Below, one piece after another: positions 1-8,273 of a DNA stretch of 41,640 bases. Location: the NCBI GenBank assembly GCA_030744875.1, contig JASLPR010000016.1:1-41640 (forward strand), read 5' to 3'. The notes under the pieces are model-generated. The model was not told where the DNA came from, did no database searches, and saw only the letters and a list, made by a program, of their open reading frames with translations. The stretch comes from Chloroflexota bacterium (GTDB lineage: Bacteria > Chloroflexota > UBA11872 > VXNJ01). Each line of letters begins with the position of its first letter. Within the stretch, counting starts at the first letter, position 1. Made by a program: the position numbers and the translations under genes.

Positions 1-270
1 GACGCCGCTCCCGAGTCGCTCGAGGCCTGGTTCCCTGGTGGCATCGACGACGCCTTTGCCCTGGAGGCCCTGGACTGGTTCGCGGCCATCGAGTCCGGCG
101 CGCCGGCCGAGGTGGACGGGCAGGCCGGTCTGCGCGACCTGGCGGCGGCCCTCGCGATCTTGGAATCCGACATCGCCCACCGGGAAGTCACGATCGAATC
201 CGTTTTGAACGGCGAGGTCGACGCCTACCAGCGGCCCATCGACCGCGAACTGGGCATCCGACCCGGCTGA
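1..270 (+). CDS. Gfo/Idh/MocA-family oxidoreductase, C-terminal fragment
   Basis: The frame is open from base 1 and ends in TGA at 268-270, giving the last 89 residues of a protein that starts outside the window. The fragment contains ALEALDWFAAIESG, then a GLRDLAAALAILESD helix, and ends with a YQRPIDRELGI tail. This resembles the C-terminal part of Gfo/Idh/MocA dehydrogenases, where a Gly-Leu-x-x-Leu helix carrying a conserved Glu-Ser is followed by a short tail. These enzymes oxidise or epimerise sugars and cyclitols with NAD(P). The Rossmann half and catalytic residues are not visible, so substrate cannot be judged. Its stop directly abuts the stop of the convergent amidohydrolase, leaving no room for a separate terminator. 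Confidence 0.65.
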   Translation, partial: DAAPESLEAWFPGGIDDAFALEALDWFAAIESGAPAEVDGQAGLRDLAAALAILESDIAHREVTIESVLNGEVDAYQRPIDRELGIRPG

Positions 271-1455
271 TCAGGGCCGGACGATCACCTTCCCGCCCTG
301 CATGACGAACTGGACGTGCTGCAACGTCTCCAGGTCGCCCAGCGGGTCATCGCGCACCGCCACCACGTCGGCGTACTTGCCGGTTTCGAGGGTGCCGATA
401 TCCTCCTCCATCCCCATCGCCTCGGCGGCGGTCTGCATGCCGGCAACCAGCGCATCGACCGGCTCCATGACATCGCCCAATAGTTTGAATTCAATGGCGT
501 TGCCCGCCCCGTGGGTCGAATCCTGCTCGGCGCCGGTGGAGTCGGTGCCCAGGGCGATCTTCGCGCCGGCCTTGTAGGCCCTTTCCAGCGACTCCACCTG
601 CGACTTGAATGTCGCTCTGCCCCACTCGGTTTCGTCGCGGTGGCGCAGGCGCAGCGTCGGCACCAGGAAGACGCCGCGCTCGACGATCAGGTTCAGGGTC
701 TCCGGCGTGATCCCGTAGCCATGCTCGACGGTATCTATTCCGCCCAACACCGATCGCCGCACGGCCTCGTCGCCCATGGCGTGCACGGCCGCGCGGATTC
801 CCCAGGCGTGGGCAATTTCGGTCATCGCCTGGACTTCCTCGATGGAGTACGTCGGCACCTCGCCCCAAGCGTTGTCGTGCCCGGCCGAGGCGCCGATCTT
901 CAGCAGCGTCGAGCCCTCCAGCAGCGACAGTTGGGCAGCCTTGATGCACTCGTCGATGCCGTCCGCCGGGCGCACCCAGCGCCATGACCGATCGATGGCG
1001 AACCACGGCCCACGGGTGCGCGCTACGGCCATGCCGGCCATTCGCGACCGCGGTCCCGGGATGATGCCCCCGTCAATCGCCTTCTTCAGCGAGACGCCGG
1101 TCTGCGAGCCCAGCCCACGTATCGCTGTGAAACCGGCTTCGAGCAGATCGCGGGCCTCGCCGGCGGTGCGCAGCGCGCGGTACTCGATGGGCCCCGTCGC
1201 CCACGGCATCCGATCGGCCGGGCTGCGCCCCCAGAGGTGTACGTGGGCGTCGATGAGCCCGGGCAGCAGCGTGCAGGGTCGCAGGTCGATGGTCTCATCG
1301 GTGCTCGCCGCGCCGACTTCGGCGGCGGCCCCGGCGGCCACGATGCGGTCGCCGGCGACGATCACCGCCGCGTCCTTGACGGTCGCGGACCCGGTGCCGT
1401 CGAAAAGGGCGCCGCCCAGGATTGCCGTCCGCCGCTCGGATACCTCAGTCGCCAT
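271..1455 (-). CDS. Amidohydrolase (imidazolonepropionase/prolidase-like)
   Basis: This 394-residue protein is a cytosolic metal-dependent amidohydrolase. An N-terminal beta-sandwich strand (ALFDGTGSATVKDAAVIV) leads to the metal motif DAHVHL with His71 and His73. Later come a Lys in TLLKIGASAGHD (the usual carbamylated or bridging position), AAVHAMGDEAV and DTVEHGYG with further His ligands, and ALGTDSTGAEQ with the catalytic Asp. The C-terminal TGKYADVVAVRDDPLGDL segment returns to the sandwich domain, as in the imidazolonepropionase-like and Xaa-Pro dipeptidase-like subgroup. The ATG start is preceded by a very good ribosome site (AGGAGGTG at about 1461-1468). It is transcribed divergently from the reductase at 1628. 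The substrate is unknown; this subgroup includes peptidases, lactonases and amidases. Confidence 0.85.
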   Translation of the reverse strand: MATEVSERRTAILGGALFDGTGSATVKDAAVIVAGDRIVAAGAAAEVGAASTDETIDLRPCTLLPGLIDAHVHLWGRSPADRMPWATGPIEYRALRTAGEARDLLEAGFTAIRGLGSQTGVSLKKAIDGGIIPGPRSRMAGMAVARTRGPWFAIDRSWRWVRPADGIDECIKAAQLSLLEGSTLLKIGASAGHDNAWGEVPTYSIEEVQAMTEIAHAWGIRAAVHAMGDEAVRRSVLGGIDTVEHGYGITPETLNLIVERGVFLVPTLRLRHRDETEWGRATFKSQVESLERAYKAGAKIALGTDSTGAEQDSTHGAGNAIEFKLLGDVMEPVDALVAGMQTAAEAMGMEEDIGTLETGKYADVVAVRDDPLGDLETLQHVQFVMQGGKVIVRP

Positions 1456-1627
1456 CGTTCACCTCCTAGGTTGACGCACGGTCCGCCGCACCCGCCCGGC
1501 CTGGTGATGCTATTGAGCGCCCGGCGGCCCGGTCAAACTGCCGCCCGGACCCGCGCGGCGCGCTGGCGCGGTCCAGCGTCGCCGACTACGCTTGACTCGC
1601 CAATACGCCTGCCCCGGAGGACCCCGC

Positions 1628-2647
1628 ATGGCCGACACCAACACCCGCATTCTGCTCGCCAGCCGCCCGGTCGGCGAGCCGACCGGAGCCGACTTCCAGA
1701 TCGAGACGGCCTCCATTCCCGAACCCGGCGACGGCCAAGTGTTGCTGCGCACGATCTACCTGTCGCTCGACCCCTACATGCGCGGCCGGATGCGCGCCGG
1801 CCCGTCCTACGCCGCCGCGCTGCAGATTGGCGAGGTGATGACCGGCGGCGCGGTGGCGGCGGTCATTGAGTCCCGCGCGCCCGGATTCGCCGCCGGGGAC
1901 ATCGTCAACGCCCACACCGGCTGGCAGTCCCACGCGGTGCTGGACGCCGAGGATCTCCGCAAGGTCGATCCGTCGCTGGCTCCGATCTCCACCGCCGTCG
2001 GAGTCCTGGGCATGCCCGGCTCGACGGCTTACTTCGGCCTGCTGGATATTTGCGATCCGCAGCCGGGCGAGACGGTCGTCGTGTCGGCTGCCTCCGGGGC
2101 CGTCGGCGCCCTGGTGGGCCAGATCGCCCGCATCAAGGGTTGCCGCGCCGTGGGCATCGCCGGTTCGGACGCCAAGTGCGCCTATGTCCGCGACGAACTG
2201 GGCTTCGACGCCGTCATCAATTACAAAACGCAGAACGTCCCGGACGCGCTGACCGAAGTCTGCCCTGACGGGATCGACGTGTATTTCGATAACGTCGGCG
2301 GGCAGACCCTGGACGCGGTGCTGGAACAGATCAACATCGGCGCGCGCATCTCGATCTGCGGGATGATCTCCGAGTACAACCATGTGGAGCCGGAACTCGC
2401 TCCCCGCCCCACCCGCGCGCTGCTGACCAAACAGGCCCGCATGGAAGGCTTCCTGATGTTCCAGTTCGCCGACCGCCACAATGAGGGCCGGCGGCAGATG
2501 GCCGAGTGGATCCGCGACGGCCGCCTGGTCTACAAGGAGGACTTTGTGGACGGCCTGGAGAGTGCGCCGCGGGCCTTCATCGGACTGTTGCGCGGGGAGA
2601 ACTTCGGCAAGTTGATCGTGCACGTCGGCAGCGACCCGACGCTCTAG
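1628..2647 (+). CDS. NADP-dependent oxidoreductase, CurA/prostaglandin reductase type (MDR)
   Basis: This is a 339-residue zinc-independent medium-chain dehydrogenase/reductase. Typical CurA/leukotriene B4 dehydrogenase signatures are LSLDPYMRGRM near residue 45, GSTAYFGLLDI, the nucleotide-binding stretch VVSAASGAVGALVGQIA, and VDVYFDNVGGQTLD. Family members reduce the C=C double bond of alpha,beta-unsaturated ketones or aldehydes with NADPH. I start at ATG 1628 because CGGAGGA lies at 1615-1621; the frame extends upstream to 1592 without support. No zinc-ligand cysteines are present, as expected. It is followed after 126 bases by the transaldolase-like gene on the same strand. Its natural substrate cannot be inferred from the sequence. 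Confidence 0.88.
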   Translation: MADTNTRILLASRPVGEPTGADFQIETASIPEPGDGQVLLRTIYLSLDPYMRGRMRAGPSYAAALQIGEVMTGGAVAAVIESRAPGFAAGDIVNAHTGWQSHAVLDAEDLRKVDPSLAPISTAVGVLGMPGSTAYFGLLDICDPQPGETVVVSAASGAVGALVGQIARIKGCRAVGIAGSDAKCAYVRDELGFDAVINYKTQNVPDALTEVCPDGIDVYFDNVGGQTLDAVLEQINIGARISICGMISEYNHVEPELAPRPTRALLTKQARMEGFLMFQFADRHNEGRRQMAEWIRDGRLVYKEDFVDGLESAPRAFIGLLRGENFGKLIVHVGSDPTL

Positions 2648-2773
2648 ACCGGCCGCGACGCCGGCTCTGCGCCGCCGCCCGACCGGCGCTGCCTGCAAAG
2701 CGCCGTCCGCTTCATCTATCCTTGGGGTCCATCCAGAATCAGGAACCCGCTGACGCCCCGCAGGAGCAACGCC

Positions 2774-4735
2774 ATGCCCGTATCCGCAGGAAGCATTTCG
2801 GCAGATCTCGAAGCGCGCATCGCCACCGAACTGACGGCCCGCCGGGACTTCTCACCGGGAGACTACCAGGCGCAGGTCGAGTCCGGCGAGGGCCAGGCGG
2901 TGATCGACTCGCTGCTGTTCTTCACTGACCCGGCCGATTTCACCGGATCGGCGACCGAGCTTCTGGCGGGTCTGGAGGCGAAATTCACCGCTGCCGCACA
3001 ATCCACGCGCCCGTTGGTGCTGGATTTCCTCATCGACCTGTCCATCGGGCTGCGCTCGTTCCTCCCGATCTGGAATCTGCGCAACTCTGAAACACACGGC
3101 GACGCCGCGCTCGAGCCAAGAGCCGTGGCGGGAATCGCCGCCGCCGCTCGCGATCTGCTGGCGAAACTCGAGGCCGCTGCCCCCGCCGAAGCGGCCACCA
3201 TCATCCAGCGCCGCCGCGCCGACGCTCTGGCCCGGCTGACCGCCGAGGTCGCCGCCGATCCCGCCGCCGCAGCCGAACGACTGACCGGCGGTTCGCTGGC
3301 CGATTTCGTCGACCGGGTTTCCGCGGTCGTCGAGTCCAGCCACCTGCGCCGCCTCGCCGAACGCCGGGCCACCGGCGACACCATCACCGAACTCGGCAAC
3401 GACTACGCCATCTTCCTCCAGCACACCATGTACGTGGGCATGTCCTTCGTCACCAGCAACCCGGTGCTCGTGGATGTTGCCTGGGTCGCCGACCCGGACA
3501 CCTGGAGCCTGGTGGTGGACGCCATTATCAAAGCTAACCCGGACGCTGACGAGTCCGAACTGGCCCGGCTGGCCACGCTGGAGGTCGTGCTGGCCAACAT
3601 GCGCCTGCTTCGGCCGATCTTCCTGCTCACCGGCGGCAAGATGGGCTACGTGAGCCTGCAGGTGAACCCCAAGAAGCACGGCGACCACGCAAGCATGATC
3701 GCCGACGCAACCGCGCTCTACGCGGAGCTTTCGCGCCGCTTTGACGGCGGCGTGCCGAACGTCGTTTTCAAACTCCCGGGCACCAACGCCGGCCTCACCG
3801 CCTGCCGCCACGTGACCTCGCGCGGAATCGGCGTCAACATCACCGTCAACTTCGCCATGTTCCAGCAACTCCCGTTCGCCACCGCGATCCACGAGGGCCA
3901 GGCGCTGGCCTCCTACCTGACCGAGATGAACGGCCGGCTGGCCTACCCGGTACGCGACGAACTGCTGGCAAAACTCGATGAGTTCGCCGCCGGTGGCGTC
4001 AGCGAAAGCCAGGTCCGCGCCGCCGCCGCCTGGTCGGGGGTCGCCGTCACCCGCCGGCTGCATCAACTCCTCTCGGCGAAGGGCTACGACCTGATCCGCG
4101 TCCGGCCCTTGATCGCCTCGCTGCGCTGGTACGAGGGCGCGGGACACGAGACTTTGCCCGATCCCTGCCCGGATGTCATCGACTGCGCCGGAGTCAGCGT
4201 GATCACGATCTTCCCCAACGTCCGCCACGCGCTGGACGGACTGGATGCGATCGAGTGGCGGAACGACGCCGTCGCCGAAGAAGTCGAAGCCGAGCATCTG
4301 GAGATCCTGAAATCGAGCGAACTGTTCAAGCAGGCGTATTTCGTGGGCGACTCCGAGTGGGTGCGCGATGACCGCGAATTCGCGCCGGACTTCGAGATAC
4401 GGCTTGCCGACGAGGCGGCGACCGTCGCGTTCGTCCCGATCAACGCCACGCTGACCGAATTCGGCGGCGTGTACGACGTCTTCGTGCGGCGCCTCGACGG
4501 GCGCGGCGCGCTGCTGGCGCTTGCGGCGGCGTTCGATCTGGACGCCCTGCGCACCGCCCTCACCGATCCGCTGCCCGGCACGGTGGTGGACGGACTGGAA
4601 TTCGCTGCGAACGCCGACGACAACGGCATCGCCGCGCTGCTCGGCGAGGAGGACGTACGGACTGCGGTGACTGCCGCCGGCGACGCCGCCATCGCGCTCC
4701 ACCAGAAGGCGCTGGATAAGCACGGCCGCGCCTAG
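2774..4735 (+). CDS. Large transaldolase-family protein
   Basis: The protein has 653 residues, about twice the length of ordinary transaldolases. The central part (roughly residues 275-430) has the transaldolase/fructose-6-phosphate aldolase pattern: VSLQVNPKKHGDHASMI, then PNVVFKLPGTNAGLTAC, then GIGVNITVNFAMFQQLPFA. Lys333 in VVFKLPGT aligns with the Schiff-base lysine. The roughly 270 N-terminal residues are Ala-rich and helical; the last 170 or so match nothing I recognise. The start is ATG 2774 behind AGGAG at 2762-2766. The next gene, iolB, starts 67 bases downstream on the same strand, so the two may be cotranscribed. The aldolase-type chemistry is well supported, the substrate is not. 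Confidence 0.78.
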   Translation: MPVSAGSISADLEARIATELTARRDFSPGDYQAQVESGEGQAVIDSLLFFTDPADFTGSATELLAGLEAKFTAAAQSTRPLVLDFLIDLSIGLRSFLPIWNLRNSETHGDAALEPRAVAGIAAAARDLLAKLEAAAPAEAATIIQRRRADALARLTAEVAADPAAAAERLTGGSLADFVDRVSAVVESSHLRRLAERRATGDTITELGNDYAIFLQHTMYVGMSFVTSNPVLVDVAWVADPDTWSLVVDAIIKANPDADESELARLATLEVVLANMRLLRPIFLLTGGKMGYVSLQVNPKKHGDHASMIADATALYAELSRRFDGGVPNVVFKLPGTNAGLTACRHVTSRGIGVNITVNFAMFQQLPFATAIHEGQALASYLTEMNGRLAYPVRDELLAKLDEFAAGGVSESQVRAAAAWSGVAVTRRLHQLLSAKGYDLIRVRPLIASLRWYEGAGHETLPDPCPDVIDCAGVSVITIFPNVRHALDGLDAIEWRNDAVAEEVEAEHLEILKSSELFKQAYFVGDSEWVRDDREFAPDFEIRLADEAATVAFVPINATLTEFGGVYDVFVRRLDGRGALLALAAAFDLDALRTALTDPLPGTVVDGLEFAANADDNGIAALLGEEDVRTAVTAAGDAAIALHQKALDKHGRA

Positions 4736-4802
4736 CAGTGTCGCCCCAACCGCATTGTGACAAACGACGATCGAACGGCAATAGTCGAAAAGGAGACCGA
4801 AA

Positions 4803-5648
4803 GTGAAGGACCTGCTGCTCCGATCTCCCGAGGGCCCAATTCGCGTCTACGCCCGCCCCGGCGGCAACCCGCTGCAACTGATTGGACTGGAAACCGCCAC
4901 GCTCGGGCCGGGCATGACCCACTCCGGCGAAGCCGACGAACTGGAACGCTGTATCCTGCTGATCGGCGGTCACTGCACAGTCGCCGTCGAGGGCAAAGAA
5001 TGGAAGGACATCGGCGAGCGCCCGACGCCGTTCGACGGTCTGCCCCACGCGATCTACGTGCCGCGCGACTCCGCCTGGGAAGTCCGTGGGCCCGACATCG
5101 GCGAGGTCACCGTCGCCATCACGTCCGCCCCGGCCGAGAATCGCCACGAGCCCTATCACATGCTTCCCGAGGAGACCGACACCGTCTACGCCGGACGCAA
5201 GAACTGGCGCCGCGAAATCAGCTATCCCCTGCACACCGGCCGCATCGCCGACAAGCTGCTGGTGGGCGAAATTCGCACCGCCGCCGGCCACTGGAGCAGC
5301 TCCCCGCCGCATCGCCACGAGATCACCAACATGCCCGACGAGGTCTTCATGGAGGAGATTTACTACTTCAAGTTCCGGCCGGCCAGCGGCTTCGGGGCCC
5401 AGTTCCTGTACACCGACGACCGCGAGATCGACAACGCCTACCTGGTACGCGACGGCGACGCCGTCGCCCTGCCACGCGGCTATCACCCGGCCGTCGCCGG
5501 GCCGGGCTATGCCAAGTACTACATGTGCATGCTCGCCGGCGACAACCGCATGCTCGCGCCCCGCTATGACCCGGATCACGCCTGGCTGCTGGACGCCGAC
5601 CGTCTGATCGACCTGTCCCCTGACCCGCACCCGCCCGGGATGATCTAG
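4803..5648 (+). CDS. iolB: 5-deoxy-glucuronate isomerase (IolB)
   Basis: This 281-residue bicupin matches IolB along its whole length. Characteristic stretches are GHWSSSPPHRHE with metal-binding His residues, VFMEEIYYFKF with the Glu ligand, TDDREIDNAYLV and LPRGYHPAVAGPGYAKYY with a further His. IolB converts 5-deoxy-D-glucuronate to 2-deoxy-5-keto-D-gluconate in myo-inositol catabolism, in the cytosol. The start codon is GTG at 4803, chosen for AGGAG at 4791-4795. No other canonical iol gene (iolC, D, E, J) is recognisable nearby, although Gfo/Idh/MocA oxidoreductases, the family of inositol 2-dehydrogenase, occur at 1-270, 13484 and 20642. The rest of the pathway, if present, lies elsewhere. 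Confidence 0.92.
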   Translation: MKDLLLRSPEGPIRVYARPGGNPLQLIGLETATLGPGMTHSGEADELERCILLIGGHCTVAVEGKEWKDIGERPTPFDGLPHAIYVPRDSAWEVRGPDIGEVTVAITSAPAENRHEPYHMLPEETDTVYAGRKNWRREISYPLHTGRIADKLLVGEIRTAAGHWSSSPPHRHEITNMPDEVFMEEIYYFKFRPASGFGAQFLYTDDREIDNAYLVRDGDAVALPRGYHPAVAGPGYAKYYMCMLAGDNRMLAPRYDPDHAWLLDADRLIDLSPDPHPPGMI

Positions 5649-5691
5649 GCCCGGCTCTCCACAGGCCCCACCATCCGAATTCCCGCCCCGG

Positions 5692-6564
5692 CTAGACGAT
5701 CTTGTTCAGCGGGTACTCAATAATCCCCTCGGCGCCGAACTCGCGGAGCCGCGGGATCAGGTCGCGCACCTCGGCCTCGGAGACGACGATCTCAACGGCG
5801 AACCAGTCCTTGCCGTAGAGGTTGGCCACCGTCGGGGCCGTGATGCTGGGCAGTAGCTCCAGGATCGCCTCGATCCGATCCTTCGGGATGTTCAGCTTGA
5901 TCCCGACCCGCGATTCCGCCTCCAGCGCGCCGCGCAGCAGCAGCGCGATCTGGTCGATCTTGGCCTTCTTTTCCGGGTCGCGGTAGGAGTCGCGATTGGC
6001 GATCAACTGGGGATTGGATTTCGTCAGCGTGTCGACGATCCGCAGTCCGTTGGCGCGCAGCGTGGAGCCCGTCTCGGTGACGTCGACGATCGCGTCCACC
6101 AGGCTCTCGGCGGCCTTGGCCTCGGTGGCGCCCCACGAGAACTCAACCTGCACACTCGTGTTGTGGCTGGCGAAGTAGCGCTCGGTGGACTTCACGAACT
6201 CGGTAGCGATGACCGCGCCTTCCAGGTCCTCGGCCTTCTGCACGGGCGAGTCGTTGCGCACCGCCAGCACCCAGCGGGTAGGCCGGAAGCTGATCCGCGA
6301 GTAGACCAGATCCGCTATCACTTCGACGTCGGATTCATTCTCCAGCGTCCAGTCGGACCCGGTGATGGCGGCGTCCAGCGCGCCGCTCTCGACGTAGCGT
6401 GACATCTCCTGTGGACGCGCCAGCTTGCAACTGATGGCGTCGTCATCAATGGTCGGGATGTAACTCCGCGAGCTGTTGGTAATCTTCCAGCCGGCGCGGC
6501 GGAAGAGTTCAATTGTGGTCTTTTCCAGGCTCCCCTTCGGGATCCCCAGGTTTAGTGGCTCCAT
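5692..6564 (-). CDS. hisG: ATP phosphoribosyltransferase, long form (HisG)
   Basis: This enzyme catalyses the first step of histidine synthesis, joining ATP and PRPP. The 290-residue length is that of the long, self-regulated form, which carries a C-terminal ACT-like histidine-binding domain (about residues 215-290, ending FGAEGIIEYPLNKIV) and needs no HisZ partner. The N-terminus has the LGIPKGSLEKTT motif, GALDAAITGSDW in the middle, and the PRPP-binding loop DAIVDVTETGSTLRANGL. No other his gene is nearby, so it stands alone among catabolic genes. It is convergent with iolB (43 bases between stops). Only a weak purine-rich ribosome site precedes the ATG; a TACACT hexamer on the minus strand (6624-6629) could be its -10 element. 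Confidence 0.95.
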   Translation of the reverse strand: MEPLNLGIPKGSLEKTTIELFRRAGWKITNSSRSYIPTIDDDAISCKLARPQEMSRYVESGALDAAITGSDWTLENESDVEVIADLVYSRISFRPTRWVLAVRNDSPVQKAEDLEGAVIATEFVKSTERYFASHNTSVQVEFSWGATEAKAAESLVDAIVDVTETGSTLRANGLRIVDTLTKSNPQLIANRDSYRDPEKKAKIDQIALLLRGALEAESRVGIKLNIPKDRIEAILELLPSITAPTVANLYGKDWFAVEIVVSEAEVRDLIPRLREFGAEGIIEYPLNKIV

Positions 6565-6691
6565 GTCGGTCGCTGGTTACCTTTGCTGGGCGGACCCGTC
6601 TCCGGGCGGGTTTCAACCGGGAAAGTGTAGTCGCACTCTCCCCGCGCAGCGTCGATTTCGCCTCAAGCCGGTCGGTCGGGGAGGTCCGCGC

Positions 6692-8170
6692 CTATCCCGC
6701 CGAAACGACGTTGCCGTCCTGCGGGGTCGAACTCAGGGGTCTTCCCCGCTTGTCGATGTGCTTCACGAACTCGGTCTTCTCCGGGGTCACGATTCCCTCA
6801 GGGCCGTCGCGCCAGAGGCGCTGTTGCCAGCGCGGCGCCTTGCTGCGGCGCAGGAAGCGCAGGTGCTCAGCATGCAGTTTCTCCGCCTCGCCGCCGTGCT
6901 CGGCGATTACGTTGTTGGTCATCCCCACATCGCTGGGCAGGTGATACAACGCCCGCCGCTCCGGCTCCGGGAAATCGACCAGCGCGTAGTCCTTGCCGGT
7001 CACCGTCACCGAGGTCCAGCCGGTCCGGTCGTAGCCGTTCGACTGCGAATGGCTGAGATCGTCAATCAGGCGCGGCGTGTGTCCCGAGATCGCCGCCCGG
7101 CGCAGCGAACGCTTCTCACCGCGCATTAGTTGCAGCCACGACTCGCCCTGCATGTCCATGGCTTCCGGCGCGTCGATGCCCATCGCATCCATAATCGTCG
7201 GCGCGAAATCCTCCGGCTGGACCAGCGCCTGGAACTGTTTCCCCGCTCCCAGCCCCTCCGGATGTCGCACCATCAGGATCTGGTGCGAAGATTCTTCGTA
7301 GAGCGGACCCGACTTGCTTTGCTGATCGTGCTCGCCGAAGTAGTGCCCGTGATCGGACATGATGATGACCATCGTGTTTTCGCGCAGGCCCAGGTTGTCG
7401 ATCTTCTCAAGAACGCGCCCGATGTGGTTGTCGCTCATGGTGCATTCGGCGGCGAAGAGGTGCCCGATGTGCTCCTGCTCCTTGCTGGTGAACATCTCGG
7501 AGCTCTTGCCATACTGCGGCCAGAAGATCGAGTGGCCCTTGTAATCCGGCGCGTAGCGATCGATGTAGTGCTGCGGCGGGTCCCACGGCTCGTGGGGGTC
7601 GAAGGAGTCGACCCAGAGGAAGAAACCGTCGTGGCCGGCGTTGCGTTCCAGCCAGTCAGAGACGGCCTTCATGACCCGCGGCGCGCAATAATCCTCTTCG
7701 GACAGGCGGTGCTTGGCCTGGCGGTGCCACTGGGCCATCCCGTGCGCGTAGCGGAACTTGGACACGTCCGAGAGTTCCAGTTTTTCGAAATGGTCGGTCC
7801 GCCAGCGATCGACCTCGTTGCCGCGGATCATCTCCCAGGCGTGGAACGGCCGGTCGAAGCCGTAGCCAAAGTTGATCAGGTGCGGGGTGTCGTTGATCAG
7901 CATGCTCACGATCCCGTTTTCGCGCAGGACCTCCGGCAGCGTCAGCGCCTCCCATTCTAGGGGGCCCCAATCGTGAAACGGCGCCCCGTGGCGGCCTTTG
8001 ATCAGGTCGTGGCGGCAGGGAACTGTGGCGAAGGATCCGATGTAGCAGCGATCGAAAACCGCGCTCTCTTTGGCGAACTGATCCAGCACCGGGGTATGAA
8101 TCCAGTCGTTGCCGTGGGCGCCGACGTGGTCGTAGCGCCAGGTGTCATTCATGATGAAGACGACATTCAC
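6692..8170 (-). CDS. Sulfatase-fold hydrolase with Thr at the nucleophile position (copy A)
   Basis: The 492-residue protein belongs to the sulfatase branch of the alkaline phosphatase superfamily. It opens with MNVVFIMNDTWRYDHVG (Asp9 as N-terminal metal ligand), has a DSFDPHEPWDPP segment, and carries the second metal site IIMSDHGHYFGEH. In the signature SFATVPCRHDLIKGR the position that sulfatases fill with Cys or Ser (converted to formylglycine) is Thr49; Pro51, Arg53 and Gly59 are kept. Thr is the nucleophile in related LtaS, EptA/MCR and NPP enzymes, so phosphodiesterase, phosphonate-ester hydrolase or transferase activity is as plausible as sulfatase. No signal peptide is visible, so it is probably cytosolic. 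It closely resembles the three tandem copies at 28217-32681 but lies 20 kb away on the other strand. Confidence 0.85.
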   Translation of the reverse strand: MNVVFIMNDTWRYDHVGAHGNDWIHTPVLDQFAKESAVFDRCYIGSFATVPCRHDLIKGRHGAPFHDWGPLEWEALTLPEVLRENGIVSMLINDTPHLINFGYGFDRPFHAWEMIRGNEVDRWRTDHFEKLELSDVSKFRYAHGMAQWHRQAKHRLSEEDYCAPRVMKAVSDWLERNAGHDGFFLWVDSFDPHEPWDPPQHYIDRYAPDYKGHSIFWPQYGKSSEMFTSKEQEHIGHLFAAECTMSDNHIGRVLEKIDNLGLRENTMVIIMSDHGHYFGEHDQQSKSGPLYEESSHQILMVRHPEGLGAGKQFQALVQPEDFAPTIMDAMGIDAPEAMDMQGESWLQLMRGEKRSLRRAAISGHTPRLIDDLSHSQSNGYDRTGWTSVTVTGKDYALVDFPEPERRALYHLPSDVGMTNNVIAEHGGEAEKLHAEHLRFLRRSKAPRWQQRLWRDGPEGIVTPEKTEFVKHIDKRGRPLSSTPQDGNVVSAG

Positions 8171-8243
8171 GGGATCCTCCTGTTAGAGCCGGTTTCGCGA
8201 ACGGGAGGAGTGTAGATGGCGGGCCGGGGCCGGGTCCAGCCGG

Positions 8244-8262
8244 GCCGGCCGTTCCGGCCGGC
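8244..8262. terminator. GC-rich hairpin downstream of the histidine kinase
   Basis: GCCGGCCG (8244-8251), loop TTC, CGGCCGGC (8255-8262) form a perfect 8-bp stem 11 bases past the stop codon of the minus-strand histidine kinase. There is no U-tract, so it would be an atypical terminator or simply an mRNA 3'-end stabiliser. Confidence 0.3.
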
Positions 8263-8273
8263 GAAAGCGTGGG

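Noticed and set aside
2852-4723. Very long antisense open frame opposite the transaldolase-like gene (and similar ones elsewhere)
   Set aside because: High GC at third codon positions removes stops on the opposite strand. These products are Gly/Arg/Val-rich, lack motifs and lie over well-supported genes.
7996-8044. Cys52 in the TVPCR motif as the formylglycine precursor
   Set aside because: It lies after the proline, three residues from the catalytic position, and is Thr in copy D and Ala in copy C, so it is not conserved.
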